Made by a program: the position numbers and the translations under genes. DNA of 64,000 nucleotides, from assembly GCA_022836615.1 (NCBI GenBank), contig MU405391.1, positions 1 to 64,000 of the forward strand, in the 5' to 3' direction. The notes beneath the pieces were generated by a model. That model saw only the letters and a list, made by a program, of their open reading frames with translations, was not told where the DNA came from and ran no database searches. Positions 21,881 to 32,043 of this stretch are shown here, one piece after another; the first letter of the stretch is position 1, and each line of letters begins with the position of its first letter. Origin of the DNA: Annulohypoxylon bovei var. microspora (lineage: Eukaryota; Ascomycota; Sordariomycetes; Xylariales; Hypoxylaceae).

Positions 21881-22958
21881 CTACTCGACCAACACCTTCG
21901 GCTCCTCAGGCGTCATCGGTACCCGAGCATTCTCCACAAACACCTTCGTGACGAGATCGCTCTGATGCGCCTCGATCATCATCTTTAACGCCTCCCTCTC
22001 CACGACTATACGTCCCGTCTCTAATAGGTCCTTGACATCGACATCCCCGACGTCCAACGCGCGCCCCCAGTTCGGCACCTCGGCCAGCGACTCGAACAGC
22101 CTCTCGCGCACCGTCGTGGTGATGAACGTGCTGCGGCCGGCCTTCCGGCCCCAGTCGTTCGCATCGAGGACCTGGCGGGCCCACTTGGCCCTGAAGTCGA
22201 GGCGCAGGCGGTCGGACAGGGCGCCGGCGTCGACGAGGGCGAGGTACTCTTCGGGGAAGGGCAGGTCCATGCCGTCGCGGCAGACGAGGAGCTCGCCGCG
22301 GCGGTAGCGGTAGCTGAGGGCGGTGCGCCAGGCGAGGTCGTAGACCTTGCGGGTGATCTTGGTGCCGAAGTCGCGCGGGCGCGGGCCGAACGACTTGCCG
22401 CCGCCCTTCAGCAGCGGCGACTGCCGCGTGCCCTGCCGCGCCCTGCCGATGCCCTTCTGCAGCCGCATCTTGCGGTGCGACCCCGCCACCTCCCACCGGT
22501 TCTTCGACGACGCCGTGCCCTGCCGCGTGTTGTCGCCCTCGAAGATCACCGCCAGGTGCAGGATGTCCCGCCGCAGCGGCACGTGCAGGTGCTTCGCCGA
22601 CCAGGACTCCAGGCGCGCCGGCTCGAAGGAGGGGAAGTCGAAGATGGTGAGGGGGACGGTGGTTACTGTTTGACTGTGTTAGTGGCGGGGTGGTATAAGG
22701 GGTTGTGAGTGGAGGGGTATGTACTTGGTTTATAACTGGTGTCTGTATTTACTGAGGTAGTGATCTTGGGCAGAGGAGCTTCGGTTGCCATTGATCGTGT
22801 GAATGACGATGGTGGTATTCGATGCTATACCCGTTAGACTATGCTCATAGCTAATCGTTGGAGGGGTGACATACTGAGACTGCTTCCCGACATGTCTGTG
22901 ACGATAGGCTTAGGCTTCTCAAAGCCTCATTGAGTCCCCTTATACCTTTTGTCGCCAT
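21881..22958 (-). CDS. mrpl4: Mitochondrial large-subunit ribosomal protein uL4m
   Basis: Component of the mitochondrial 54S ribosomal subunit (yeast YmL6/Mrpl4), the counterpart of bacterial L4. Exons on the minus strand are 22875-22958, 22725-22824 and 21881-22665 (322 aa). Exon 1 encodes MATKGIRGLNEALRSL.., an acid-poor amphipathic presequence, and exon 2 continues with HRIPPSSFTRS, so mitochondrial import is well supported. The core has LRRDILHLAVIFEGDN, TRQGT, RWEVAGSHRK, QKGIGRARQGTRQSPLLKGGG, and the RKVYDLAWRTALSYRYRRGELLV block typical of L4. Introns are 50 and 59 nt with CTAAC branch sites. A second ATG at 22791 would give a form without presequence. The gene is divergent from the mL38 gene. 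Confidence 0.93.
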
Positions 22959-23251
22959 ATTTCGGACGGCCTGGGACCGTATGTAGGCAACTTCGAATTG
23001 TATGTGTGGTTTATGACGCTGGTATCAAGTGGTACATGAAGTCAATCGAACCCCAGAAAAATTATCGAAGATGCGGTTAAAGATACCTAGGTACATCGTA
23101 TCGATAGGTAGGGCTAGATTTATTATCCAATCAGATATCGCGCTTTCCAGGTTCCTAGTGGGTCACGAATGGAGCTTCAAAAAAGTTCCGGATTTTCTAT
23201 TCTTTTTACTCGATTATATCAACCACTATATCGCCTCGACACACCCCCGCC
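22959..23251. promoter_or_regulatory. Bidirectional promoter of two mitoribosomal protein genes
   Basis: Only 293 bp separate the start codons of uL4m (minus) and mL38 (plus). It contains a perfect TACCTAGGTA palindrome at 23084-23093. Sharing would fit coordinated expression of two subunits of the same particle, which is an inference. Confidence 0.6.
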
Positions 23252-25098
23252 ATGTCGAGCTGTCAGAGGGTCACGAGGCCCCTAGTACAGTCCCTTCGAC
23301 AAGAGCGCCTCTTTCTCCAGACCACATCGCATTTCTCGCGATCTTTCTCGAGAAGTGCGCCGCTCCAAGATGAAGGTGCACCACCACCACCCCCGCCGAT
23401 CTCGTCGACTACCTCGATAGACCAGCTCGAGGCGGCCGGCAAGGCCAATGCGCAGGCTAAGGAGGAGGAAGCTGCAAAGCTGCGCATGCAGGACCGATTG
23501 ATGGATCGAGACACTACGACGGCGCATTGGGCCGAGCGCAAGTTAGTCCGAATGGGCACGCCGCCTATCGGATCGCGACGTCGACGAGCTGCCCTACGTA
23601 CATCAGAGAATGTGCCCTTCGAGCAGCTACCGTACCAGTGCTTTCAGGAAGCGCGCAGGATCCTACAGGAGGACCGTCAGGAGAAGATCCGGGCCATTGC
23701 GAAAGAGCAGGCCAAGATCAAGAAGCTGGAGGAGACCCCCGCCGACCAGGTCTCCGGCGGCGAGCGCAAGAAGAATTTACGTCTGGCAAGCTTGAGGAAA
23801 TATCTGGAACAGCTCAAGATCTTGGCCGACATTAATGATCCTATCGTGAAGCGGAAATTCGAAGATGGGCTTGGTACGTATTATTTCTTTTCGCACTTGT
23901 GGAGTCATATTTTCGTCTTTTTCTTGGCTATTTTCTATTACTATACTCCAATGGGGTTTAAACTGGTTGTGCTTCGAGCCCGAAGTGGGATTCGACACGG
24001 ACCGGGTTATAATATGAAATAGTTGGTCTCTCTTCCACATACGACCATAGGATTTAGAATACTCGGGATCCCGTCCGCTCTCCCATAGATAAGCTAGATA
24101 CCGCCGGATTAGTAGTTGGGTCGGTGACGACCAGCGAATACCTGGTGTTGTATGTTTTCTTTTTCTTCTCTTTCTCCTTTTTGGGGGTTTTAATATATTT
24201 TTTATTGTTCTTATCTTTCTTATCTACTATCATTTACTCATTTTAACCCCTATTAATTCTTGTTCCCAATATATTATGCTATACTAACAGTTATATAGGT
24301 GATTTTGACAAACCGATCTATCGTTACTATGCTGAGCGTAAATGGCGTGGCCTGCCATACCGAATCATCATGCAACGTATTGAACAGCTTCACATCGTTC
24401 CTGATGTACTGCCTAAATTTGAACCTGTCACAGACGTCCAGCTCTTTTTCCGGCGAATCAAGGTTGCTCCTGGCGATATCTTAGATTCCCGGATCACGGA
24501 AGTGCCGCCGCGCTTGAGGGTTCAAGTCTTCAACCCCGGCGAGCGTCTCGTCTCAGTCGTGGTTATGGACTCGGATGTTCCTAATGCCGAGACTGATTCC
24601 TTCGAAAGGCGGTGCCACTACCTTGCGGCAAATGTGCCTATCTCTCCTAATGAGCAATCTTTGCCCCTCGGCAACGTTAATAAGGAGACCCAATTAGCCG
24701 TGACTTGGCTCCCAGCTTTCTCCCAGAAGGGCGCGCCGTACCACCGACTGTCCGTATTCGTCCTAGAGCAGAAGCCCGGAGAGACGATAGATATCAATAA
24801 GCTCCGCGAGCTATACTCCGCTCGAGACGGGTTTAGTCTTAAGAGCTACCGGGACAAGTTCGGCCTCACCCCGGTTGGCTTCAATATCTTCCGAACCGTC
24901 TGGGACGAGGGCACAGCTGGCGTTATGGAGAGAGCTGGTGTGCCAGGTGCTGACATCGAGTTCAAGTTCAAGAGAGTCTACTCGATGAAGGAGGACAAGA
25001 AGCCCAGAGGTTGGGAAGCGAAGAGGCAGAAGCCCAAGTACAGAGGCCTATGGAAATACACCAAGAGAATCCGTGGTATCTCAAACCGCCGCAAATAG
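23252..25098 (+). CDS. mrpl35: Mitochondrial large-subunit ribosomal protein mL38 (MRPL35, PEBP-fold)
   Basis: Mitochondrial 54S ribosomal protein with a phosphatidylethanolamine-binding-protein fold (yeast Mrpl35/YmL35, human MRPL38). Exons are 23252-23873 and 24299-25098 (473 aa). The N-terminus is rich in Arg, Ser and Phe with no acidic residue before about residue 40 (RLFLQTTSHFSRSFSRSAP), a presequence. A charged helical linker (about 65-205) precedes DFDKPIYRYYAERKWRGLPYR. The PEBP part carries the MDSDVP motif and HRLSVFVLEQ. The end is basic (YRGLWKYTKRIRGISNRRK), suited to rRNA contact. The single intron is unusually long (425 nt) and holds a sense-strand 5S rRNA gene. Frame continuity across the intron rebuilds GLGDFDK. 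Confidence 0.93.
24037..24155 (+). rRNA. rrf1: 5S rRNA gene inside the mL38 intron
   Basis: This 119-nt segment begins ACATACGACCATAG and ends TGGTGTTGTATGT. Its centre contains TCGGGATCCCGTCCGCTCT, and the 3' half contains TTAGTAGTTGGGTCGGTGAC and CCAGCGAATACC, the hallmarks of fungal 5S rRNA. Helix I closes over nine pairs (24037-24045 with 24147-24155, one G-U). Helix II pairs ATTTAG (24052-24057) with CTAGAT (24094-24099), although these bases differ from the Neurospora sequence as I recall it; such compensated change suggests selection. A T-rich tract (GTTTTCTTTTTC) follows directly and would stop RNA polymerase III. The gene lies on the same strand as its host gene, wholly within the intron 23874-24298. 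Dispersed single 5S genes are normal in Sordariomycetes. Confidence 0.93.
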
Positions 25099-25873
25099 AT
25101 GTATTGTCCAAGATAGTGTATCATATATACATGTACAAAATAAGAAGATTTGTAGATGGAACTAGGATATGTTAAAATTTTGGCCGTGACAGGTTTTCGC
25201 ACAGCATGCTTCTTCCCAAGTAAGTTATCAAACCCCTTAAGCCTGGACTCAATTATTTAGGCTACAGGAGCCGCTATTGACTTAATAATAATGAGGCTAC
25301 CATAGAAAGGTTCACGATAAATCATTCAACCCAACTGATTTAACCCCGCAATTATCACGATATTCCAAGGATTAAAGGCGACATCACCACCCAATCGACC
25401 TAAAATGACTTTCACTGCTGCGAAGGTCGGTATTTATAAATTACCGCCACATATATAGGCATAGGTATGCCTGGCTTATCTATAATGGCAACATCGGGGG
25501 TTGGTATGATAGAGCCGGCTTGGTTTCCGAATAAGATAGTCGGCCCCCTTTTGACAAGCCTCTATCAGAAACCATCCAAGCTTTTAGAACGACATTGAAT
25601 CACACGCCCACAATAATGATATTATTCACGTATCGGTTCCATCGCATCGGATCTTAGCTCCTACTCTAGAACCCCCTGGTCATATACTGCGTAGAATCGG
25701 TTATTTATTAGCGACCCGCGTATTTCCATATTCCTGGGTCTATTATAAGAGCCTTGGACTTATAAAGCGTCAGCGCGGGCTCTGGAACGCACAAAGTGCT
25801 AATTTCCTCTATTAATTCCGATTGAGGCTGTAAAGAACCTAGTATGTTAGGTTGAGTCGACCCAACATCCTAG
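25099..25873 (+). other. Intergenic region before the MFS gene
   Basis: This 775-bp gap contains no frame or repeat of note. It includes the 3' end of mL38 and the promoter of the permease. Confidence 0.5.
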
Positions 25874-28111
25874 ATGGCGTCACAAATCACAGAATCTCTG
25901 GCGGTCGCTGCCACAGCTGCAGCTCCCGCAAATATAGCAGCGCAGATAATTACTAAACCCGAAGTGGTGGCGAAAGAAGAAGCGCTCAGGGCACCGTCAG
26001 ACGATGAGTCTGATAACTCGGCGGATAGCTTATACTACTACCACCAGCACATCTTGAGAAATGGACAACAAGTCCTAGTGAGCTGGACGAAGAACGAAGA
26101 GAGGCGGGATGTTCGTAAGGCGGATTACTTGTTTCTTCCCATATTCGCCGTATGTTATCGTTTATTTCACCGTGGTCTTAATTAACTACCTATGCTAACT
26201 CTGTCGTAGTTGATGTTCACATGGATGGCCATCGACCGCACAAACGTCTCCGGCGTCCTGACTTCGACGTTTCTCAAGGACACACACATGACGCGGGATC
26301 AGGCTAACACCGGTGTCTCTCTGCTCTGGTTCGGGATCGTGTTACTCGAAATTCCTTCGAACGTGAGACCCCTATCTCGTCTTCTAAGCCCCCCCCCCTC
26401 CCCCCCCCCTTCTCTTGTAGTAAGTCATATATATTAGCTAAACTTCCTAGATCATCCTCCACCGCGTGGGCCCGCACTACTGGATCCCGCTACAAGTCGT
26501 CGTCTGGGGCGTGCTCGAAGTGCTGCAGATGTTCGTGAAAGGCTACGGCGGGTGGATCGCGGCACGCCTGTTCCTCGGGCTGGCGGAAAGCGGGTTCATT
26601 CCCGGGAGTCTATACATACTCTCACGATGGTACACGCAAGACGAACTAGCAAGCCGCACGACCCTGTTCTTCTTCGGACCATCCATCTCGGCGGCGTTCG
26701 GGTCGCTGATCAGTGCTGGCGCGTTGCGTATCGAGGGCGCGGGAGGGCTTTTTGGTTGGCAGTGGTTAGTTGGAACGGGATTTGGGAGATGATCGTTCTA
26801 TGCTAACAACAATCTACGCAGGATTTTCCTTATATGTGGTATTTCTACGATAGGTGAGAAATACTTGCCCTATATTAAAACCCTCTCTTCATAGCATTTT
26901 GCTGATGGTTACTATTCTCTCTATTCTAGCTACCGGCCTTTTAGCTTTCACTCTCGTCCCAAAATTCCCCCACGATACAAACCGCCTCTTTGGCGGGCTA
27001 GTCCCGTGGAGTGGATGGCTATCCGAGCGTTCAGCGGACGTCTTTGTGGCTAGAATCATCAGAGCCGATCCGAAAAAGGGGCAGGCCGCTACCATGAGCA
27101 TCAGCCTTAAAGATGTGTAAGATTTGAACTTTCTAATGCCGAACTAATAATAGGATTGGGGGTGCTAACGCGCTTATATAGAACCGATGTGCTCTCTGAC
27201 TGGACTACTTGGCCCTATTTGATCATCTGTCTAAGTGGCTTGCAGTCCGTCGGCGGGTTATCAACGTGGGGGGCGACTATCGTGCAATCGCTGGGCTTCA
27301 CAAGCATTCGCGCAAACCTTCTCAGCGCTCCCGCGCCAGTTTTGGCCTCTTTATTCGGTCTCGTGCTGTCCCTGTTTGTAGATCGGTATAAGCGGTTCGG
27401 TTACACAATTGGGTTTGCTGCGGCTTGGACTATGGTCGGGCTTATAGCTCTCTATGTAAGTCCATGCTCCCCTTGAATGAAGTAGTAGCCTTAATACTGA
27501 CATGATGAAGAACTTACCGGTTACCACGGAGGCCTCGTGGTCATTTTATGCCGCTTATGTCGTAACGGTCGCTGCTCCGTAAGAACCTCATGTACCCCTA
27601 TATGGCGGATGTGTATATCTGACTATATCTGAATCTGAATACATAGGAGTTGGCAGCCCCTGAATGTTACTTGGCTATCCCTGAATTCGAAGACGCCCCA
27701 AAAGCGTGCTATCGCATACGCAGTATACAGTATGCCTATTCCACATTTCCCAGTATCTCTTTAAAAACATGATCTAACAAATCTCTAGTCGGCTGCTCTA
27801 ACTTAGGTGGAACATACGGTAACCAAGTGTTTCGAGGAGTAAGTTCCACCCTTCCCCTTTTATTGTTTCTTAGGGGAACAAAATGCTAAAAGTATGTGCC
27901 ATTAACTTAGTCCGATGCGCCTTTATATCGCAGAGCGTGGGCAGCTTGCTTGGCTCTTGGGGCCGTGTGGATCGTGACACTCATCATCCAGATATCTCTG
28001 TTTGAGTGGTCGAATCGACGATTCGCTAAGAAGGTGCGTGATGATCCATCGTCGGAGGCCGAGGCTCTATATACGGATCGGTATGGTCGTAAGTATAGAT
28101 ATTACTGGTAG
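25874..28111 (+). CDS. MFS transporter, anion:cation symporter (DAL5/allantoate permease-like) family
   Basis: Plasma-membrane major-facilitator permease of the family that takes up small organic anions such as allantoate, nicotinate, pantothenate or other carboxylates; the substrate is not predictable. Ten exons: 25874-26149, 26210-26362, 26451-26764, 26822-26853, 26930-27116, 27182-27455, 27511-27578, 27647-27729, 27789-27838, 27911-28111 (545 aa). Typical features are DRTNVSGV after TM1, GLAESGFIPGSLYILSRWYT in TM4-5, the KDVTDVLSDWTTW loop, QSLGFTSIRANLLSAP, LNSKTPQKRAIAYAVY, NLGGTYGNQVF, and a cytosolic RYGRKYRYYW tail. Every junction keeps the frame with GT..AG sites. Intron 2 has two C-runs (C9 and C10). 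The gene converges on the dioxygenase gene with a 146-bp gap. Confidence 0.9.
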
Positions 28112-28257
28112 ATGCAAGTTTGAGAAAAATTACTTAGAAACCGGCATATTTGTTTAGTTCTTATCATCATTTAGTACGATCCCTTATTCTTCAATGTGAT
28201 AGAACGTACGTAACGACTCAACTGAATTCCTCACACCAACCTCCAACCATAAGCTAC

Positions 28258-29458
28258 CTAAGTAAACCGCACATTCAAATACGACATCCCCGGCTTCACC
28301 ACATCCACCCCCAACGCCTCTACCTCCGCATCTCCGGCCGCTCCCGCCGCCACCAGCAGCGGCGTGAAGTGCTCGACAGTAGGGTGCGAGCGGCGGAACT
28401 CGGGAAGATTTTCCAGCCGCAGCAGCGCTTGCCTCCGCGCCGCCCCGACGTTCTTCGTGACCGCGGTCCGGAGGTGCGTGTCGAAGGCCCGGGATTCCGC
28501 GAGCACTTTCTCCCGCGCGGCTTCCCGGGCCGGTTCCGACGGCGCGCTACGGATCTCGGCGATGGATGGGAAGGAGTGAACGGCCATGCCGGAACCGAGG
28601 ATTAGGTACCCTTCGTTGCTGCAAGTTCGAGGGGGTTGGTGTTAGGAGGTAGCGCCAAAAGAAAAGTGGAACAATATACGGAGAAGTTTTATAGAGGTGA
28701 GACATACCGGAGCGACGAGACAGCTTCGCCGAGGCGGATCTGGCTTTCTAGGTCGTAGCCATTGAACGTAGAGACTTGGACGACGGGGATGTCAAGCGGA
28801 TTCTCAGGCGGAAACATAAGCTTAAAGGGGACCCAGACACCATGATCGACGCCACGCTCGACTCGCTTCGATTTAATCCCGGACTTCGCCAAGTGCCGCC
28901 AGACCTCGGACGCTAGTTCTGGTGCATCCTCGTGCGGCCAGTCATACTCGTAGACGAAAGGTGCCGAGTCGTGGAAGTCATTCACAAAGTCGTACTATTT
29001 TGAGAGTCAGATGATAGTCTTGTAGTTTTCAATATTTACGGGCGATCCCTCAAACGAATAGATAGGTAGGTAGGTGCTGTGTATACCAAGTTCACTCACC
29101 ATAATATATGTCCCTCTCTTCACATTCACTAGTGACAATGAGCCAATCAAGTTAGTCATGTATAATCAAGAAATACTACCCCGGCACGAAATCATCCAAG
29201 AGAGGTTAGGAAGTATGTAAGCAACTCGATCTCACCCTCTATCACCCCCGGACCATGGATCTCTCCCGCCTCGAAGTGCCCACTGAAAGTGAGAATAGCC
29301 TTCGGCCGGGGTGAAATTCTACGGATCTCCTCTCCGACAGCCCGGAGATTGTCCTGGACAATCCGGTTCTGCGGCGACTCGCTAAAAAGGAGACGCACTC
29401 CGGCATGGCCGATGAAGTACACCGGGAGCGGTCGAGCAGGCGCAACGGTAGACGGCAT
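28258..29458 (-). CDS. Class III extradiol ring-cleavage dioxygenase (LigB / DODA type)
   Basis: Probable metal-dependent dioxygenase opening a catechol-type ring, of the 4,5-DOPA-dioxygenase-like family. Exons on the minus strand are 29236-29458, 29100-29128, 28708-28994 and 28258-28618 (299 aa). The likely metal or catalytic histidines are visible: His18 in FIGHAG, His61 in SGHFE, His135 in VDHGVWVPF and His263 in EHFTPLLVAAGAAG. YDFVNDFHDS and NEGYLILGSGMAVH are family motifs. The first His sits in an IGHAGVRLLF context rather than the more common SHGSP, a small oddity. A 29-nt exon bridges two introns of about 105 nt. The true substrate is unknown. The MFS permease and a flavin monooxygenase flank the gene. 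Confidence 0.9.
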
Positions 29459-30221
29459 GTCGGTATGGACTTATATAGCCCTTTCCTTGTAGGTAAACAG
29501 CGTATTTTTATGTGTGTGCCGTATTACTACAGGCGGGTACGCAGGAAGCAATAAGACGGGGCGGATGTCCGTGGATCGACCAAACAGCATAGGAGTTGTT
29601 CACTTTAAAGCTCTCCCTGCCGCTGTGGCGCATATCGGAAACCGTACCGAAGGCAGGAGGGGTCGAGTGTGTAACCATACGCACGCCTGTTACGTGCGGA
29701 TAGTATTAGATGACGTGATCGCCGCAATGCGGCGTCCCTAGCTTCTAAGCCATGGCTTACCAGCCCCCCCTAATACCCAGCACAAGACTTGGAAGCCGTA
29801 TAGAATCCCCAATAGTTGACCTGCCGACTTGAGACAAAATTCGAAATGCAGTGCACAGCAAGCCCACTCGCAATTCTAATCGAGGATAAGGAGAAGCAAG
29901 TAACGTTAGTCTTTCCGTGGGTGGGCAAAGCGCTTGTAATCCCTACGGTGCTAGCTATCTCTTTGGCGTGATCGCGGCATATGTTACGCAATTCGGCACC
30001 CTTATCGGTGAGCTCGCTCCGAGCTCCTTTCCTCGGGAGAAGCCGTTGAAGTTCAGCATTTATATAAAAGCCGGTGGTAGCCATGCCTAAACTCGCCTCC
30101 CTTAGAGCTATCGCCAAGCCGCATAGCTGAACCCCTAAATACGGGTCGTCAAGGGGTAGCTACACTTAATAGATACCTAGAACACTTCATACCACCTATC
30201 CCTCAGCTATCATAGCCCGCC
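29459..30221. promoter_or_regulatory. Divergent region, dioxygenase / flavin monooxygenase
   Basis: These 763 bp lie between two divergent start codons and contain the two promoters. A GATACCTAG word is at 30172-30180, shortly before the monooxygenase start. The doubtful 115-codon minus-strand frame is listed separately. Confidence 0.5.
29770..30117 (-). CDS. Doubtful 115-codon hypothetical frame
   Basis: An ATG-initiated frame of 115 aa lies inside the divergent promoter region. I recognise no family, signal peptide or membrane segment. It may be a chance frame or a gene relic. Confidence 0.12.
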   Translation of the reverse strand: MAIALREASLGMATTGFYINAELQRLLPRKGARSELTDKGAELRNICRDHAKEIASTVGITSALPTHGKTNVTCFSLSSIRIASGLAVHCISNFVSSRQVNYWGFYTASKSCAGY

Positions 30222-31846
30222 ATGCCGGTAAAAGCACGCCGCGTAGCCGTCATTGGGGCTGGACCCGCGGGCGCCATTGCCACGGACGCGCTAGTCAAGG
30301 AGCAGGCGTTCGACACGATCCGGGTGTTCGACCGACAGGCTGGGGTCGGCGGGACCTGGATCTACACGCCTCACCTGCCGGCCGCGATCCCGTCGCTGCC
30401 AGACCTAGTATCCGGTAAGGCAGACGTTGCGATCGCGCCGCCCCCGCTACTACCCACTGTCACGCCCGTGTCCGAGGAAGTCAATGGGCACCAGTGGCGG
30501 TTCTCGGACACAGCGCTACATGAGAATCTGCACAGCAACATCACCCCTGCCATCATGAGCTATACGCAGGAGCCCTTCCCGAATAAGCTCTCCCCGCGTA
30601 CGCTGGCAGAGAACGGCCCTAGTTCTCCGTTTCGGCATCATACTGTGATCCGCGAGTGGATCGAAGGTATATTTTCGCACGGCGGACACGAGAAGTTGCT
30701 CGAGCTGAACACGACGGTGGAGCGAGCGGAGAAGATCAATGACGAATGGATGCTGACACTGAGGAAAGAGACGCTCGGTAGAAATTATTGGTGGAGGGAA
30801 ACGTTCGACGCTCTAGTTGTAGCCACAGGTCATTATAATGTCCCCTGGTTTCCAAGCGTCCCGGGACTCCTAGAATATAACAAACAATTTCCTGGGAGGA
30901 TACTGCACAGCAAACATTTCCGTAACTCGTCGAAATTCAAAGGAAAGGTGAATAAATCTCATCGTTCCCTGAATACTATTATTTCGTGTCTACTGACATT
31001 CATCATAGCGAGTGGTTGTAGTTGGAGGCTCCATATCTGCGCACGAGATCGTCCACGAAATCCTAGACGTGGCCCAGACTCCCGTGTACGCCTCTGTACG
31101 AGGGGAGCCTGTCCCAGCCTTTGGATGGGAACCATTCCTGCATCCGGATATAGTCATCAAGAAAGGAATCGAACCCCTGGACCCAGAGACTGGGCGCATC
31201 TTTTTCGTCGACGGCTCAACGCTCGATGATGTGGACTATATCGTCTTCGCAACTGGCTACACTTTCAGTGTTCCATACATCTCCCAAGTTCAGGAGCGGA
31301 TTAAGAACGCCTATCGTCGTCTTCCTGGTGTGTACCAGCATACGTGGAACATCGAAGATCCGACATTAACTTTTGTCGGTATGGTAAGTCTTCCACATAT
31401 ATCCTCTATCCTTGCACCCAGCACTCAAGTAATCATCCAAACAAAAAAAAAAACCGACTAACTTACTTCCCCACCCCCAGCTCGGCGGCGGGTTTACCTT
31501 CCGAGTCTACGAATGGCAAGCCGTAGCCGTCGCGCGACACCTAGCCGGGCGCGCAAAGGCGCTTCCCCCTATTTCCGAGCAGCTTGAATGGGAGCGGCAA
31601 CGCGTCGTCGAGCGTGGTGGCGGAAAGAACTACTACTCGATCGCGCCCGACTATAGGGCCTACTTCGAGTTCCTGCGGGGGATCGCGGGAGAGCCGGCCC
31701 CGGGAACAACGGGGCGCGTGCTGCCCGTCTTTGACGAGAAGTTGTTGGAGATCTGGGAGGGCATGGTGACCTATAAGATCGAAGGCTTCCAGCGCAAGAG
31801 GAAGAGGGCGGATGAGGCGAGGGGGCAGACTAGGGTGAAGTTATGA
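30222..31846 (+). CDS. Flavin-containing monooxygenase (FMO-like)
   Basis: FAD- and NADPH-dependent monooxygenase, probably oxygenating a nucleophilic N or S centre, or acting in a Baeyer-Villiger-like role. Exons are 30222-30947, 31009-31383 and 31481-31846 (488 aa), all phase 0. The FAD Rossmann motif GAGPAG is at residues 12-17, near GVGGTW. The FMO fingerprint FxGxxxHxxxF is present as FPGRILHSKHF (about 223-233). The NADP Rossmann segment RVVVVGGSISAHE begins at 243, and VFATGY lies further on. The C-terminus is basic. The second glycine motif reads GGSISA rather than GxGxSG, a common variation. Exon 3 has high GC. The gene stands between a ring-cleavage dioxygenase and a sugar-phosphate-type transporter, so a shared pathway is possible but unproven. 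Confidence 0.9.
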
Positions 31847-32043
31847 TGGGGCTGTAAGGGATAGATTAGAGGCTCGCTGGCTAGAGTTTGGGTAGTAGTT
31901 AGTACAATATCAAAATAGCCGCCATAGTCTTTAAATATGAGAACAATGAGAATATGGTTCTATCAGAAGCGCTGTATAAAAACAACCTAAAGTTGTTATA
32001 AAACCCACGCTGTTAGTTCCTGGCCTAATTCATTACCAATTCG

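Noticed and set aside
21906..22496. 196-codon minus-strand frame overlapping uL4m
   Set aside because: It is an alternate frame of the ribosomal protein gene, full of Arg/Pro/Gly runs.
28150..28605. 151-codon plus-strand frame opposite the dioxygenase exon
   Set aside because: It is the antisense shadow of a GC-rich exon.
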